From positions 1 through 34,907 of the forward strand of contig NZ_NWVL01000076.1 in assembly GCF_002382885.1 (NCBI RefSeq): a stretch of DNA of 34,907 nt, written 5' to 3'. This stretch comes from Streptomyces sp. WZ.A104. GTDB lineage: Bacteria > Actinomycetota > Actinomycetes > Streptomycetales > Streptomycetaceae. The notes under the pieces are model-generated. The model was given only the letters and a program-made list of their open reading frames with translations, did no database searches and was not told where the DNA came from. The position numbers were made by a program, and so were the translations under genes. Below are positions 34,543-34,907 of this stretch, piece by piece. Numbering within the stretch: the first letter of the stretch is position 1; each line of letters opens with the position of its first letter.

Positions 34543-34907
34543 ATGACCGCTTCGACCTCACGCTTCACCCTGCGTACCGCCGTCCTCGCCGCCGCCGCGG
34601 CCGGTGCGGTGCTGATCCCGTCCACCGCCGCCTTCGCCGACGCCTCCCCGAAGCCGTCGGCACCCGCCGAGGCAGCTCCGGTGGCCGAAGCCCCCAAGGA
34701 GGCGCGGCCGTCGGACGCCCCGAAGGAGGCCCGCCCGTCGGTGACCCCGCGCGGCGGTGTCGCGGCGGGCGACCGCCCGGCTCCGGCGCCGAAGGAGGAG
34801 GCCCCGGCCGTCACGCCGCGCGGCGGTGTCGCCGCTGGTGAACGCCCTGCCGCCGGGAACGCCGCGGGCACCACGGCGCTGGCCGGTTCAGCGGCCGGAG
34901 CCGCGCT
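34543..34907 (+). CDS. Secreted repeat-containing protein (3' end outside window)
   Basis: The frame is open to the right edge (121 residues seen). A signal peptide (about 1-29, ending STAAFADA) is followed by a Pro/Ala/Glu/Lys-rich low-complexity stalk with internal repeats: APKEARPSD then APKEARPSV, and VTPRGGVAAGDRPA (residue 67) then VTPRGGVAAGERPA (residue 90), a 23-residue period. Such stalks occur in surface proteins, some with a C-terminal sorting signal, which cannot be checked here. The position after the two-component genes and the repeats at 34439-34466 suggest it is a target of that system. Confidence 0.75.
   Translation, partial: MTASTSRFTLRTAVLAAAAAGAVLIPSTAAFADASPKPSAPAEAAPVAEAPKEARPSDAPKEARPSVTPRGGVAAGDRPAPAPKEEAPAVTPRGGVAAGERPAAGNAAGTTALAGSAAGAA

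Noticed and set aside
34449..34874. Minus-strand ORF over the end of the window
   Set aside because: The plus-strand frame has a proper signal peptide and protein repeats; the minus frame mirrors those repeats.

Overview
The window is very GC-rich actinobacterial chromosome, almost certainly Streptomyces. Codons are G/C-ended, many starts are GTG or TTG, several mRNAs look leaderless, and the gene content is typical: xylA/xylB with a ROK regulator, DUF305/DUF3105 proteins, several P450s, an NB-ARC/TPR protein and a FUSC-like membrane protein. No tRNA, rRNA, CRISPR array or replication origin was seen.

Layout. 1-902 (-) is the 5' part of a FUSC-like membrane protein. 1012-2806 (+) is a three-gene exported/membrane operon (small secreted protein, DUF3105, DUF305) closed by a perfect 20-bp hairpin. 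2904-7135 is a xylose island: a ROK repressor (+) convergent with xylA (-), which is divergent from xylB (+). 7229-9393 (+) encodes two translationally coupled, signal-peptide-bearing, membrane-anchored proteins, the first with a VWA domain. 9522-11473 holds a beta-helix-like membrane protein and a small Cys-rich protein. 11.5-13.0 kb is an IS110-family element with a non-coding end that may encode a bridge RNA. 13212-14579 (+) is a lone P450.

14637-21936 (-) is a complete glycine betaine cassette: betB (aldehyde dehydrogenase), betA-like GMC oxidoreductase, ABC ATPase with a C-terminal regulatory region, a double-length fused permease, and a substrate-binding lipoprotein. The last four genes overlap or nearly touch, so choline oxidation and betaine uptake appear to be co-expressed.

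22197-27312 (-) is the most unusual part: a HExxH-motif putative peptide-modifying enzyme directly preceded by a 62-residue precursor-like peptide, a broken gene ending in an effector-associated-domain-like region, and a GTGA-coupled P450 pair resembling the CYP157/CYP154 pair of Streptomyces conservons, but without the cvnA-D genes. Three tandem 11-bp repeats lie upstream of the P450 promoter. 27460-31481 (-) holds a GT-B-like protein of unknown role and an NB-ARC/TPR STAND ATPase with a short N-terminal motif reminiscent of bacterial amyloid signalling sequences. 31604-34907 (+) is an OmpR-type response regulator, its coupled histidine kinase, and the start of a repeat-containing secreted protein whose upstream region carries spaced direct repeats.
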